Assembly (NCBI GenBank): GCA_964594045.1
Contig: CAZQKR010000004.1
Location: forward strand, 1 to 64,000
DNA length: 64,000 nt
Direction of reading: 5' to 3'
Source: UBA2365 sp964594045
GTDB taxonomy: Bacteria > Bacteroidota > Bacteroidia > Chitinophagales > Saprospiraceae
The notes below the pieces were generated by a model that was not told the origin of the DNA, did no database searches, and was given only the letters and a program-made list of their open reading frames with translations. Below, in pieces: positions 13,539 through 22,700 of this stretch. Every line of letters begins with the position of its first letter. Position 1 is the stretch's first letter. The position numbers and the translations under genes were made by a program.

Positions 13539-15662
13539 CTATTTTTTGATCAGACTTACGGCAAAACCGCCGCCTTCCTTCATCAGGATCTTTTTGGCCA
13601 TACCCCTGGTGACTTCCATTTTCTGGATCTGGACAGCCGTTGGATTGTTTTTGTAATGTGCATCCGCTCCATCCGTGTAAAAGACTGCAGCATACTTTGT
13701 TCCATCTTCCAGAAAATCAAAATCCAGCATGATCGCTCTTTTGTTCTCATCCGTGATCCCGCCAACAAACCAATTGCCTGTACCTTTTTCTTCACGGGCA
13801 ATGGTCACAAAATCTCCAACCTCTCCGTCCAATACCCTGGTTTGCTCCCAGTCGACTCCGACATCCCTGATGAATTGAAATGCGGGTTGGCCTTCATAAT
13901 TTTCCGGCAGGTCACAAGCCATCTGAACAGGGCTGTAGATCACCACATACAAAGCCAGTTGCTGCGCCAGGGTGGTATTCACCTGGTTTTTCGGTTTGGT
14001 TTTGATCCCGATATCAAAAACACCGGGCGTAAAATCGATCGGTCCGGCCAGCATCCGGGTGAAAGCAACGATCGGGAGATGCTCCGGCGGATTGCCTCCG
14101 TCACTCGCCCAGGCATTGAATTCCTGCCCGCGCAGCCCTTCCCTTGCGATGGCATTGGGAAACGTCCGGCGGATGCCTGTTTCCTTGATCGGTTCATGTA
14201 CATTGACCGCGATCTGATATCTGGCTGCAGTCTCAAACACCTTCTGGTAATGATTGACCATCCATTGACCATGGTGGTATTCACCTTTCGGAATGATCTT
14301 TCCGACATAGCCTGTTTTCACCGTGTGCATACCCAGTTTTTGCATCAATCTGTATGCTGTGTCCAGCTGTGCTTCATAAGACCGGGGCGCGGCAGAAGTT
14401 TCGTGATGCATGATGATCTCCACTCCTTTTGATCTTGCATATTCGACCACGCCTTCCAGGTCATAATCCGGATAAGGGGTCACAAAATCAAAGACGCCTT
14501 CCCTGTCTTCAAAGCCGAACCATTGCTCCCAACCGGTGTTCCAGCCTTCGACCAACACACCTTTAATCCCGTTTTTGGCAGCAAAATCTATATATCGTTT
14601 GGCATTTCCGGTGGTGGCTCCGTGACGACCATGTGCTTTTCCCGTATCGATCCATTTTCCGTTTTTATCCCGGGTCATTCCATAATCCCAGGAGGCTTTA
14701 TCCACGTGCATTTCCCACCAGATGCCCATGTACTTCATCGGTTTGAACCAGCTCATATCTTTGATCCTGGAAGGTTCATTCAGGTTGAGGATCAGCTTTG
14801 AATCGATCAGTTGAGTGGCTTTTTCAGCGATCTGTATGGTTCTCCACGGCGTAACAAACGGAAGCGCTCTTTTGACCGCATAACCCAGGCGATCCGAACC
14901 AACGAGTTTGCTTGTCAGTTTGAAGGTTTGGGTATCCACCTTCAGGGTCATATCGCTGTAATCGAATAAGGCGGCTTCGTGAAAACTCAGGTGAAGACCA
15001 TTTTGGGTACGCATGGTAACCGGTGTATTGACCGCATTTTCAGGAATATAACTTTGGGCCAGGTCCCTGGTATCCGCCATTTTTTTTGCATCAATTCCGG
15101 AAACCGGTGTAGTCCTGAACAGGTGTTCATAAATGTCCCAATCACCCGGGCTCCACCAGCAGGTGTGATCTCCTGTGAGCTGAAATTCAGTGTTTTCATC
15201 CATGATGATGACGGAATCTACCCCGTTTTGCTCAGGAAATTCATATCTGAAGGCGATGCCGTCATCGTAAGCCCTGAAAATGATGTTGAATTTCCTGTTG
15301 GGCAAAGTGGTCTCTTCCAATCGGATGAGCAATTCATTGAAGTGATTGCGTACTGTCTTTTGTTCGCCCCAGGGCATTTCCCAGGTTTCATCTTTCTGAT
15401 TTTCCGTGGTTCCGATGATCTTTAAATGTCCTTTAATGGATGGCTGATCCCTGAATTCGAAGCTCATGCCTGAAGTGTCGATCACCCTTTCAGATAGATG
15501 GTCCACAGTATAAGTTGCTTCACCTTCAGGGGTAAGCATAAAACTGATCTTGTTGTGACCATCAGGAGAAGCCAGGGTAAATGAGCTTTCCGGACTTTGA
15601 GTTTTACAGGAAAAAAGCACTGAAATCAGCATTGAAAACAGAATGAAAACAGATCTGTACAT
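13539..15662 (-). CDS. Glycoside hydrolase family 97 (SusB-like alpha-glucosidase), lipoprotein
   Basis: A 707-residue GH97 enzyme hydrolysing alpha-glucosidic (or alpha-galactosidic) linkages in oligosaccharides. It begins with a lipoprotein signal with lipobox VLFSC near residue 19, implying periplasmic or outer-membrane placement. The N-terminal beta-sandwich is followed by the catalytic barrel with GVLVEGWNTGWEQWFGF, MHHETSA, NVHEPIKETG and LRGQEFNAW. The three glutamates in HHET, VHEP and GQEF correspond to those used by the inverting SusB subgroup, which argues for an inverting alpha-glucosidase rather than the retaining alpha-galactosidase subgroup with its Asp nucleophile. No SusC/SusD genes are adjacent, so it is not in a classical polysaccharide-utilisation locus here. 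A hairpin lies in the leader region. Confidence 0.9.
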   Translation of the reverse strand: MYRSVFILFSMLISVLFSCKTQSPESSFTLASPDGHNKISFMLTPEGEATYTVDHLSERVIDTSGMSFEFRDQPSIKGHLKIIGTTENQKDETWEMPWGEQKTVRNHFNELLIRLEETTLPNRKFNIIFRAYDDGIAFRYEFPEQNGVDSVIIMDENTEFQLTGDHTCWWSPGDWDIYEHLFRTTPVSGIDAKKMADTRDLAQSYIPENAVNTPVTMRTQNGLHLSFHEAALFDYSDMTLKVDTQTFKLTSKLVGSDRLGYAVKRALPFVTPWRTIQIAEKATQLIDSKLILNLNEPSRIKDMSWFKPMKYMGIWWEMHVDKASWDYGMTRDKNGKWIDTGKAHGRHGATTGNAKRYIDFAAKNGIKGVLVEGWNTGWEQWFGFEDREGVFDFVTPYPDYDLEGVVEYARSKGVEIIMHHETSAAPRSYEAQLDTAYRLMQKLGMHTVKTGYVGKIIPKGEYHHGQWMVNHYQKVFETAARYQIAVNVHEPIKETGIRRTFPNAIAREGLRGQEFNAWASDGGNPPEHLPIVAFTRMLAGPIDFTPGVFDIGIKTKPKNQVNTTLAQQLALYVVIYSPVQMACDLPENYEGQPAFQFIRDVGVDWEQTRVLDGEVGDFVTIAREEKGTGNWFVGGITDENKRAIMLDFDFLEDGTKYAAVFYTDGADAHYKNNPTAVQIQKMEVTRGMAKKILMKEGGGFAVSLIKK

Positions 15663-15687
15663 TATAGATTATTTAGATATAAAAATT

Positions 15688-15722
15688 ACGTCAGGAAAAT
15701 ACTCATGTATTTCCTCTGACGT
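15688..15722. promoter_or_regulatory. Inverted repeat in the GH97 leader
   Basis: ACGTCAG-GAAAATAC pairs with GTATTTCCT-CTGACGT around a TCAT loop, starting 26 bp upstream of the GH97 start codon. It falls at or just after the predicted transcription start, so it could be an operator palindrome (ACGTCAG/CTGACGT) or a 5' mRNA hairpin. Function is inferred. Confidence 0.4.
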
Positions 15723-15725
15723 GGT

Positions 15726-15759
15726 CAAAATTACCAATATTTATCATGACATTATGCAA
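15726..15759 (-). promoter_or_regulatory. Candidate Bacteroidota-type promoter for GH97-DUF4180
   Basis: On the minus strand TTG (15759-15757) is followed after 23 bp by TAATTTTG (15733-15726), matching the TTG-N17-23-TAnnTTTG pattern of Bacteroidota primary promoters. Start of transcription would fall near 15720, giving a leader of about 55 nt. Confidence 0.4.
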
Positions 15760-15996
15760 GTTGTTCAAAAAAGTCAGTATGGATTTCAGTGAAAAATAAA
15801 TACGGTAAATTTCATTTTTTGGGAGTAAAAATTGGTGTTATGGTAAGAAATTACCTTCAATCCCAGAGGCATTCAGGTATTAAAAGTCACTGATAAAATT
15901 TTCCAGGTGTGAGCAAACAGCACCCGCTCATTCGCATCCGGCTTTATTGCAGAGTCGGATCAAAATTGGCTGGTCTTAGTGAAAAGAAATCTTGGA

Positions 15997-18216
15997 TCAG
16001 TCGATGGATTTGCTCTTGAAGGAGTTGACAAAAAGGATGTTTCCCAGATCTTCATATCCTTCAAAGATATGGGTTTCAAGCTTTCTCAGGTGATCGCTCC
16101 GGAAACCGATGATACATAATGCTGCTTCTGCCGAATGCTGGTTGATGATGGATTTATAAGACATACCTTCTTCCTCTATCAGAATGTTGATATTTTGGGA
16201 AGTTATGGGCAACCTGCCTTTTTCAATCAGCTCATCCATTTGTTTTTTAACATCTTCCAGCTCATTTTTTTTGCAGATATCAAATATTTTTATGCTGGAT
16301 TTTTTCCAATCAGGATGACCCAGTATGATAAAACTCAATATGATCATCAGGTTTGCATTATCCGCATCTGAAGTGGTGATCCAGACGTGGATCCCGTTCT
16401 TGTAAATGATGGGTTTTCGACTGGAAGCAAGAATGCAGATGTCAAATTTCCCCGAGATCACCAGCTTGTAATTGTCGATGATCTCCGCTAAGCCTTCAGG
16501 ATTTGCCTTGTCATATTCAAAAATGACCATATTGTTGTCCATTCCTGAGATACTTGGGATCTGTATTGAATTTGCTATGGCTGAGGTGTATGACGGCGAA
16601 ATGATCGTGTCAATAAACACATGACTGGCATCTCCGTAATCATGAATTAATCTGTTCAGCTCTTCTTTTGCCTGCTTAAATGTATTTTTGGAATAATAGC
16701 CTTCAATTCTGTGAAGATAAGTTCCAAAACCGTACTTATAGGAAATCCAATTGGTCAGTTTGAACGCATTTTCCCGGATAAATGAATCTTTTGATATGCA
16801 TATTGCGCTGGGGCGCCAGTCTCCTGAAAATTTAACTCCTGCAGTTTTTTGGAGATAAAGTTGCAATTTATGGTTCAGTTGAAAAATGGCATTTGCAAAT
16901 ATGGAAGCAATACCTCTTCTGTCCTTGTGGAAATTATTGATATAAATGTACATCAGGATCATCAGGGAGAATGCCAGCAATGAATAAAACGCATCGATCT
17001 GGAACATGATCCACACAGAAGTCACAAACCCGAGCAGTGAAATGTACCAGCGTGATCTGAAGGATGGCCGGTAGGAAGGTGATGAACCAAAATGATTTAA
17101 AAAAGAGATCAGGCAAAGTGTACCGTATGTGATCAGGAAAAACATGGAAATGATCCGGGCAACAATATTTACATTACCGATGGCTACAAAAAGCAGGGCA
17201 ATGGCCGCTGTAAAAATTGAAGCGTTCATCGGCTCATGGTCTTTTTTTCTGGCATGACTGAACCATTTGTTGAGACCCGGGACCGGAAAGGAATTATCTC
17301 CGGCCAGCGCCTGTAAAGTCCTGGGAGCAACCATATATGATCCCAGCGCAGATGAAATGGTGGATGCAGCCAGCCCCAGAGGGATAAAAAACCATCCCCA
17401 TACTGCGATCTTGCTCATGACAAACTGATCACCGGTCAGTTCGGCTTCACTCGAAGAAACAGACAATTTATAGGAGATAAATATATAAACGACCAAACCC
17501 AGCAGGGTAGCAAAAATAGTTCCTACAGGTATTGATCTTGAAGGATTTTTTAAATCTCCGGATAAACCCACCCCGGCAGTCATCCCTGTGAATGCCGGGA
17601 AGACTATGGCAAAAACAAGGAAAAAGCTATCTGCATTTCTGAATTCAAAATTATCGATGACTGCAACAGATCCGGCATCAGTTGGCTGCCGGTCACCCAA
17701 AAAAAACAATAATAAAGAAATTCCCAGTATGGTAACGATCACATATAGTGCCTGTACCCCTAGATTTGCTCCTTTTCTCAGAATAAGGCCGGTCAATAGG
17801 ATCATCACAGGAACACTGATCGCCTGTCGTGGGATTATGAGCGCATACTCATCTCTGATAAAATCAAAGAGAAATTGGAAAGATTCCGTGAATGCGATCA
17901 CATAAAATGCCACACTGATCGCTTGTGAAAGATAAAGTGCAGTTCCGATGGTCGCCCCGATATTGAGCCCGAAGGAACGTGAAATGATGTAATATTCGCC
18001 TCCTCCCTCAACTCTTTTGTTCGTTGCGATCTCTGAAATGGACAAGGCAGTCGGAATGGTGATCATATGCCCGAGCACGATGATCAGTAACACACCCAAA
18101 AAACCTACAGTTCCGACAGCATATCCAAAACGCAGGAAAAGTATCGCTCCAAATATCGTGGAGATCGCAGTAAAGAAAACCGGCGCTGTTCCGAATTTTT
18201 TATATTGACCTTCCAT
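15997..18216 (-). CDS. APC-superfamily permease, SLC12/cation-chloride cotransporter-like
   Basis: A 739-residue membrane transporter. About twelve hydrophobic segments fill residues 10-440, beginning with FGTAPVFFTAISTIFGAILFLR and the conserved GEYYIISRSFG block of the amino acid-polyamine-cation superfamily. The long hydrophilic C-terminal part (about 440-739) resembles the cytosolic domain of eukaryote-like Na-K-Cl cotransporters (SLC12). This points to ion or ion-coupled solute transport rather than plain amino acid uptake. It stands alone, with 334 bp to GH97 and 383 bp to the next upstream gene. The substrate cannot be decided from sequence. Confidence 0.82.
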   Translation of the reverse strand: MEGQYKKFGTAPVFFTAISTIFGAILFLRFGYAVGTVGFLGVLLIIVLGHMITIPTALSISEIATNKRVEGGGEYYIISRSFGLNIGATIGTALYLSQAISVAFYVIAFTESFQFLFDFIRDEYALIIPRQAISVPVMILLTGLILRKGANLGVQALYVIVTILGISLLLFFLGDRQPTDAGSVAVIDNFEFRNADSFFLVFAIVFPAFTGMTAGVGLSGDLKNPSRSIPVGTIFATLLGLVVYIFISYKLSVSSSEAELTGDQFVMSKIAVWGWFFIPLGLAASTISSALGSYMVAPRTLQALAGDNSFPVPGLNKWFSHARKKDHEPMNASIFTAAIALLFVAIGNVNIVARIISMFFLITYGTLCLISFLNHFGSSPSYRPSFRSRWYISLLGFVTSVWIMFQIDAFYSLLAFSLMILMYIYINNFHKDRRGIASIFANAIFQLNHKLQLYLQKTAGVKFSGDWRPSAICISKDSFIRENAFKLTNWISYKYGFGTYLHRIEGYYSKNTFKQAKEELNRLIHDYGDASHVFIDTIISPSYTSAIANSIQIPSISGMDNNMVIFEYDKANPEGLAEIIDNYKLVISGKFDICILASSRKPIIYKNGIHVWITTSDADNANLMIILSFIILGHPDWKKSSIKIFDICKKNELEDVKKQMDELIEKGRLPITSQNINILIEEEGMSYKSIINQHSAEAALCIIGFRSDHLRKLETHIFEGYEDLGNILFVNSFKSKSID

Positions 18217-18599
18217 GATGGTGTGATGAATACTTCAGAATAAGGGTAAATTTAATAAAATTATTTGTTTTGGGGATCAAAAATCATGAAAGCTCAGTGA
18301 TCTTCTCTAAAATGAAGTCATTAACATCACAACATTTTATGTGGAAACGATGAAAATTGTATTTTCAGGCTTATGTAAAATCATTGAAAAAAACTCTATC
18401 TTATTTTGTGTGGGTCAAAATGGACATTTGATAATTTGTGTCCTATGCTGATCAGTGTGGGTAAAGATCAGACTTGATGGAGAAATGGATTCAGAATGAT
18501 CATTCTTCATCATTTTGGAGTCATATCTGAATGAAACTTGGAGGTATACCCTCTCTATTTTGCCATGCTTTTTGAATTATTAAGTCATAATAGGATTTT
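18217..18599. other. Non-coding stretch, no feature recognised
   Basis: 383 bp between two minus-strand genes. It must contain the promoter for the permease gene, but no complete TTG/TAnnTTTG pair, strong hairpin or small protein gene was found. Confidence 0.5.
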
Positions 18600-19271
18600 T
18601 TATCCTATCAAGGGTAACAGCATGTATTTGGTTTTTTGGGAATAATTTACATAACCTTTAAGTTCATTGCGCAATGTCCGGTCCTCCAACCGTGTCCTGA
18701 TAACGATCAGAATGATCGAGATCACAGCAGGAATGACACTCCAGACCGATCCGAATAGAAGAGGGAATCCCAGTGCCTGAATGAATGAACCCAGGTATCC
18801 GGGATGCCTGACCAGGCGGTATAGTCCAGTGTCAACGACTACATGACCTCTGTCCTCCTGTATCCTGACCATACTCGAGAAAAACGGATTTTGTTTTTGG
18901 GCAGTCAAAAAGAGCAATTGACCGGCAGCTGTAAAAATCCCGCCCAAAATCATGAGCCCGGGGTGGAATAGGGGAGACCAGAAAAACCTGCCTGAGTCCA
19001 GTCCGGCAACCAAAAACATGATGATGTTTATCAAAAAAGAGAGTGACAGGATCAGTTTGTCCCAGTTTTTAACATTTTTGCCCGGTTTTCCTCTTTCTTC
19101 CAGCAGTGCATCATCAGGCCGCAGCAGAGAATAATTCAGTACCGTCATTATGAAACCGAGCGTTACGTAGATCCATGCCTGCCAGTAATCCAGCCTGCCG
19201 GAACTTAAAAACAAAAGTGCATAAACAAGCAGTGAACCGGCCAATTGTTTAAAGAAATACCTGGACTTCAT
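18600..19271 (-). CDS. Isoprenylcysteine carboxyl methyltransferase-like membrane protein (ICMT/PEMT family)
   Basis: A 223-residue integral membrane protein with five or six hydrophobic segments. The conserved C-terminal cofactor block is present: LVRHPGYLGSF, followed by RTRLEDRTLRNELKGY and a YML-LP end, as in membrane methyltransferases of the ICMT/PEMT superfamily that use S-adenosylmethionine. Bacterial members methylate lipids or unknown small molecules, and the substrate here is not predictable. The gene is isolated on the minus strand, divergent from the adhesin gene at 19708. Confidence 0.8.
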   Translation of the reverse strand: MKSRYFFKQLAGSLLVYALLFLSSGRLDYWQAWIYVTLGFIMTVLNYSLLRPDDALLEERGKPGKNVKNWDKLILSLSFLINIIMFLVAGLDSGRFFWSPLFHPGLMILGGIFTAAGQLLFLTAQKQNPFFSSMVRIQEDRGHVVVDTGLYRLVRHPGYLGSFIQALGFPLLFGSVWSVIPAVISIILIVIRTRLEDRTLRNELKGYVNYSQKTKYMLLPLIG

Positions 19272-19707
19272 TTTAATGTTTTTTTTTCATTTCTTTGGTT
19301 GTCAGGGAATTCATTTGTAAAGCATTCATGCCTGTTTTGTGAAAATTGACCTGAATGATGGCCAAATGGATTTCAACCCGAATATTTCAATATCATTATA
19401 TTTTTTGCAGGGAAAAATGATTTGGTGACCGGCTGACATAAACAGGAATTCCTCCACGTTTTTAAATTCCGCAGAACTTCAGTGGTTAAGAAATATTGCC
19501 ATCAGGTATGAATTATATCCCCAAAATTAGTAATTTAGAATTTTAAAGGATATCAGATATGAAACATTTTTTGATATCTTTTTTTACTGAATGTATAACT
19601 TGGCACAAGGTCATATCTTATGCCAGGATATGTCCATTTCAGACCATTCTCAGTTTTTTATGAAAAGAAAATTGAAGCATCAGTAAAACGAAGTTGAAGC
19701 TGTCAGT
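19272..19707. other. Divergent intergenic region upstream of the SprB-like gene
   Basis: 436 bp between divergent genes. It should hold both promoters. It is A+T-rich and includes a short repeat-like pair (GATATCAGATATG and TTTTTTGATATC), but no clear TAnnTTTG promoter or terminator was recognised. Confidence 0.45.
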
Positions 19708-22700
19708 ATGCGCATTTTAGGGAAGGAATTTGTATGTTTTTTAATGCTGGTCGGGATATTTTTGATAGATGTTTCCCGGTCATCTGCCCAATTGCAGGTC
19801 AATGGAGCTGACAAACCGCCCTACGACCCTGTAAATCTGATACATGACGTTTTTTTAGGCAGCGGGGTAACAGTTTTACAGGTCAAATACGAGGGTGAAG
19901 ATCATGCTGTAGGTTATTTTGACCATGCACAAAATCAGATCGGCATACAGAGAGGCATCATCATGTCCACCGGAAGAGCTGAATTTGCCCAGAGACCCAA
20001 CCTGGAGAGCAATTTTTCATCATTCAGTTCCGGAATCAAATTCCCGGATGCTGACCTGATCAAAGCTCTGGGTCTGGATCCGAATACACCTGAAATCGTC
20101 CGGGATCTGGCCAGGTATGAGATCACGTTCATTCCCCATGCGGATTCTCTCCGATTCAATTATGTTTTTGCTTCGGAAGAATATCCGAAGTATTCCTGTT
20201 CGCAGTTCAAGGATGTCTTTGGTTTTTTTATTTCCGGACCTGATCCTCAGGGTGGCGAATACCAGTCAAAAAACATCGCTTTGGTTCCGGGAACAGGGGA
20301 AGTGGTTTCCATTTCCACCGTAAATAACGGTGATCCCAGCACCATCAATTGCCTGCCAAAAAACGGGCATCTGTATAACGACAACACGGGTAGCCTGGCG
20401 ATGACCTACAATGCTTACCTGGACTTGTTCTCCGCATCGGTAAAAGTGGTTCCATGCCAGACTTATGTGATCAAACTCGCTTTATCTGACATTGCAGATG
20501 ACCTGTACGATTCTGCTGTTTTCCTGGAAGCCAAAAGCTTTGCAACCAATGAAGTGGCTGTTGATATCAGAACCATAGCTCCCGACGGTAACATCTCGGA
20601 AGGATGTCAGCCTGCCGTGATCAGCTTTAAATTTGAAAATCCGCTAGAGGATTCCTATGACCTCGGCCTTCGGTTACTTGATAGTCATTCAAATTTTATT
20701 TTGGCTACAGATCAGGTTGATTTTTCAGGTATTCCGGACCACCTGAGTATTCCTGCAGGACAAAAGGAAGTTACGATCTCGATTGTTCCGGTTGCCGACC
20801 AGCTCAATGAAGGACTGGAATGGATCGCTCTTGAATACCAGAAAAATATTTGCCAGAAAGATACCCTGTTTATCGGCATTCTGGATAAAAACATGCCCCT
20901 GGTATTTGCCCCGGACTCATTTTCGGTCTGTTCGGGTGATACGATACAGCTCATCGCTGAACTGGAGCAAGGTTTTATGCCTCCGCCTCCCTTACGCTTT
21001 CAGAACAACACTAATTTTGCCATTACTCCTGTTGGCGAGGCTGTTTTCTCGCCCATTTGGGTTCAGGGAGTTGCCCATAAATACCTCGCAGATCATGTCA
21101 TTGACAAGGTGTGTATAGACACTGCATGGATCGCAGGACTACAGCATTTCGAATTTTATCTGGTCAGTCCGCAAGGGAAAGTACTTGAACTGAGTACCGG
21201 AAACGGAAAAAGGACCGGTGGCGGCAATCCGATAGATTCGCTGATCCATACCTGCTTTTCACTGGATGCAGACGAAAATATCCATCAGGGAAACCCGGCG
21301 CAAAGCAATATTGACCTGGCCAATCCAACGTATACGGGAGATTATCTGCCGGAAGGGTCATGGCAGGAACTATGGCCTGATGGGACACAGGAAGTCAATG
21401 GCCTCTGGCAATTGATGGTGATCGACAACAATACCTTTATCGGCCACCTTGAATCCTGGTCGATAAGCTTCAACCCTGATTACCGGATCAGCTATTCATG
21501 GACGCCGGATGACGGAACACTGGCATGTCCCGGCTGCAAAGAAACGAAGGCTTTTCCAACAGCCAGCAGGAAATACCATCTGGAAGCCATGGATTCATAC
21601 GGCTGCATTTCTACAGATTCCAGTAATGTTGAAGTCAGGACATTGCCCGAAGTGACCGGGTTGACCTGTGATTCTGTGTCAACAGATTTTTTGAGTTTCC
21701 ATTGGGATCAGATCCCATCGGGTTTTGACCTTGAGTTTTCTATCGATGGCACAATTTGGAATACATTTTCAGGCGAAAGCTTGAGTTTCTCAAATCTTGG
21801 CTTCAGTCAGCCGGTTACATTGAGCCTGAGACTTTCAGACGGCATCTGTACAGGGTCTGTTCAGCAAATTGAATGCGTCACCTTGCCATGCCCGGCCCCT
21901 GACATCGAAGTGATCAGCGTTCAACATCTGGATTGCTACGGAGATCAGGATGGATCAATTTCGATAATGGCAAGCGGTACACTTGGGCCATATTTGTACG
22001 AATTGAATGCCATGAGCAATGACACAGGGCATTTTCCCGGTCTGGCAGGAGGAAGCTATACCTTGTACATCACTGACGGAGAGCAATGCAGGGTGCCATA
22101 TCATTTTACCATTCAGCAACCTGAACCTTTGACCATGCAGGCAGTGGTTGATAGTATAGTGTGCCACGGACAGGCAAATGGCTCTATTACACTCCAAACT
22201 TCCGGTGGAAACGGCAGTTATGTATATCAATGGTCCGGAGCGATCTCTGCCACGGGAACAATCAGCTCTTTCGATCAGCTTGGCCAGGGAACTTACCATA
22301 TTGAGGTAAATGATGCGAAAGGGTGTAATGCCGCTCTGGATGTCAGCCTGGCAGATCCGCCTAAATTATTTCTGACCGCTATCATAACGGATGTACTGTG
22401 TAAACCACTGCCAACCGGTGCCATTCAATTGTATTGTAACGGTGGGTATGGTCCATATCGGTACGACTGGAAAGGGAACGGGTTTGGCTCAACTGCATCG
22501 TCTCTTCAGCATATTACCGGAGGACTGTACCATCTCACCATTACAGATGCCGGTAATTGTTCCATCGATACCTCTTTTTTGGTCAGAGAGCCTTCAGAAG
22601 AGCTTACTGTAGATATTGTTGGTCAGGATACCTTATGTTATACCGGGTCAGGTGCTTACCTGGAGGCAGAACCTGACGGGGGCACGCCGCCTTATCAGTT

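Noticed and set aside
13656..14432. A 258-codon frame opposite the GH97 gene
   Set aside because: It is the antisense shadow of a well-supported GH97 enzyme and shows no domain of its own.
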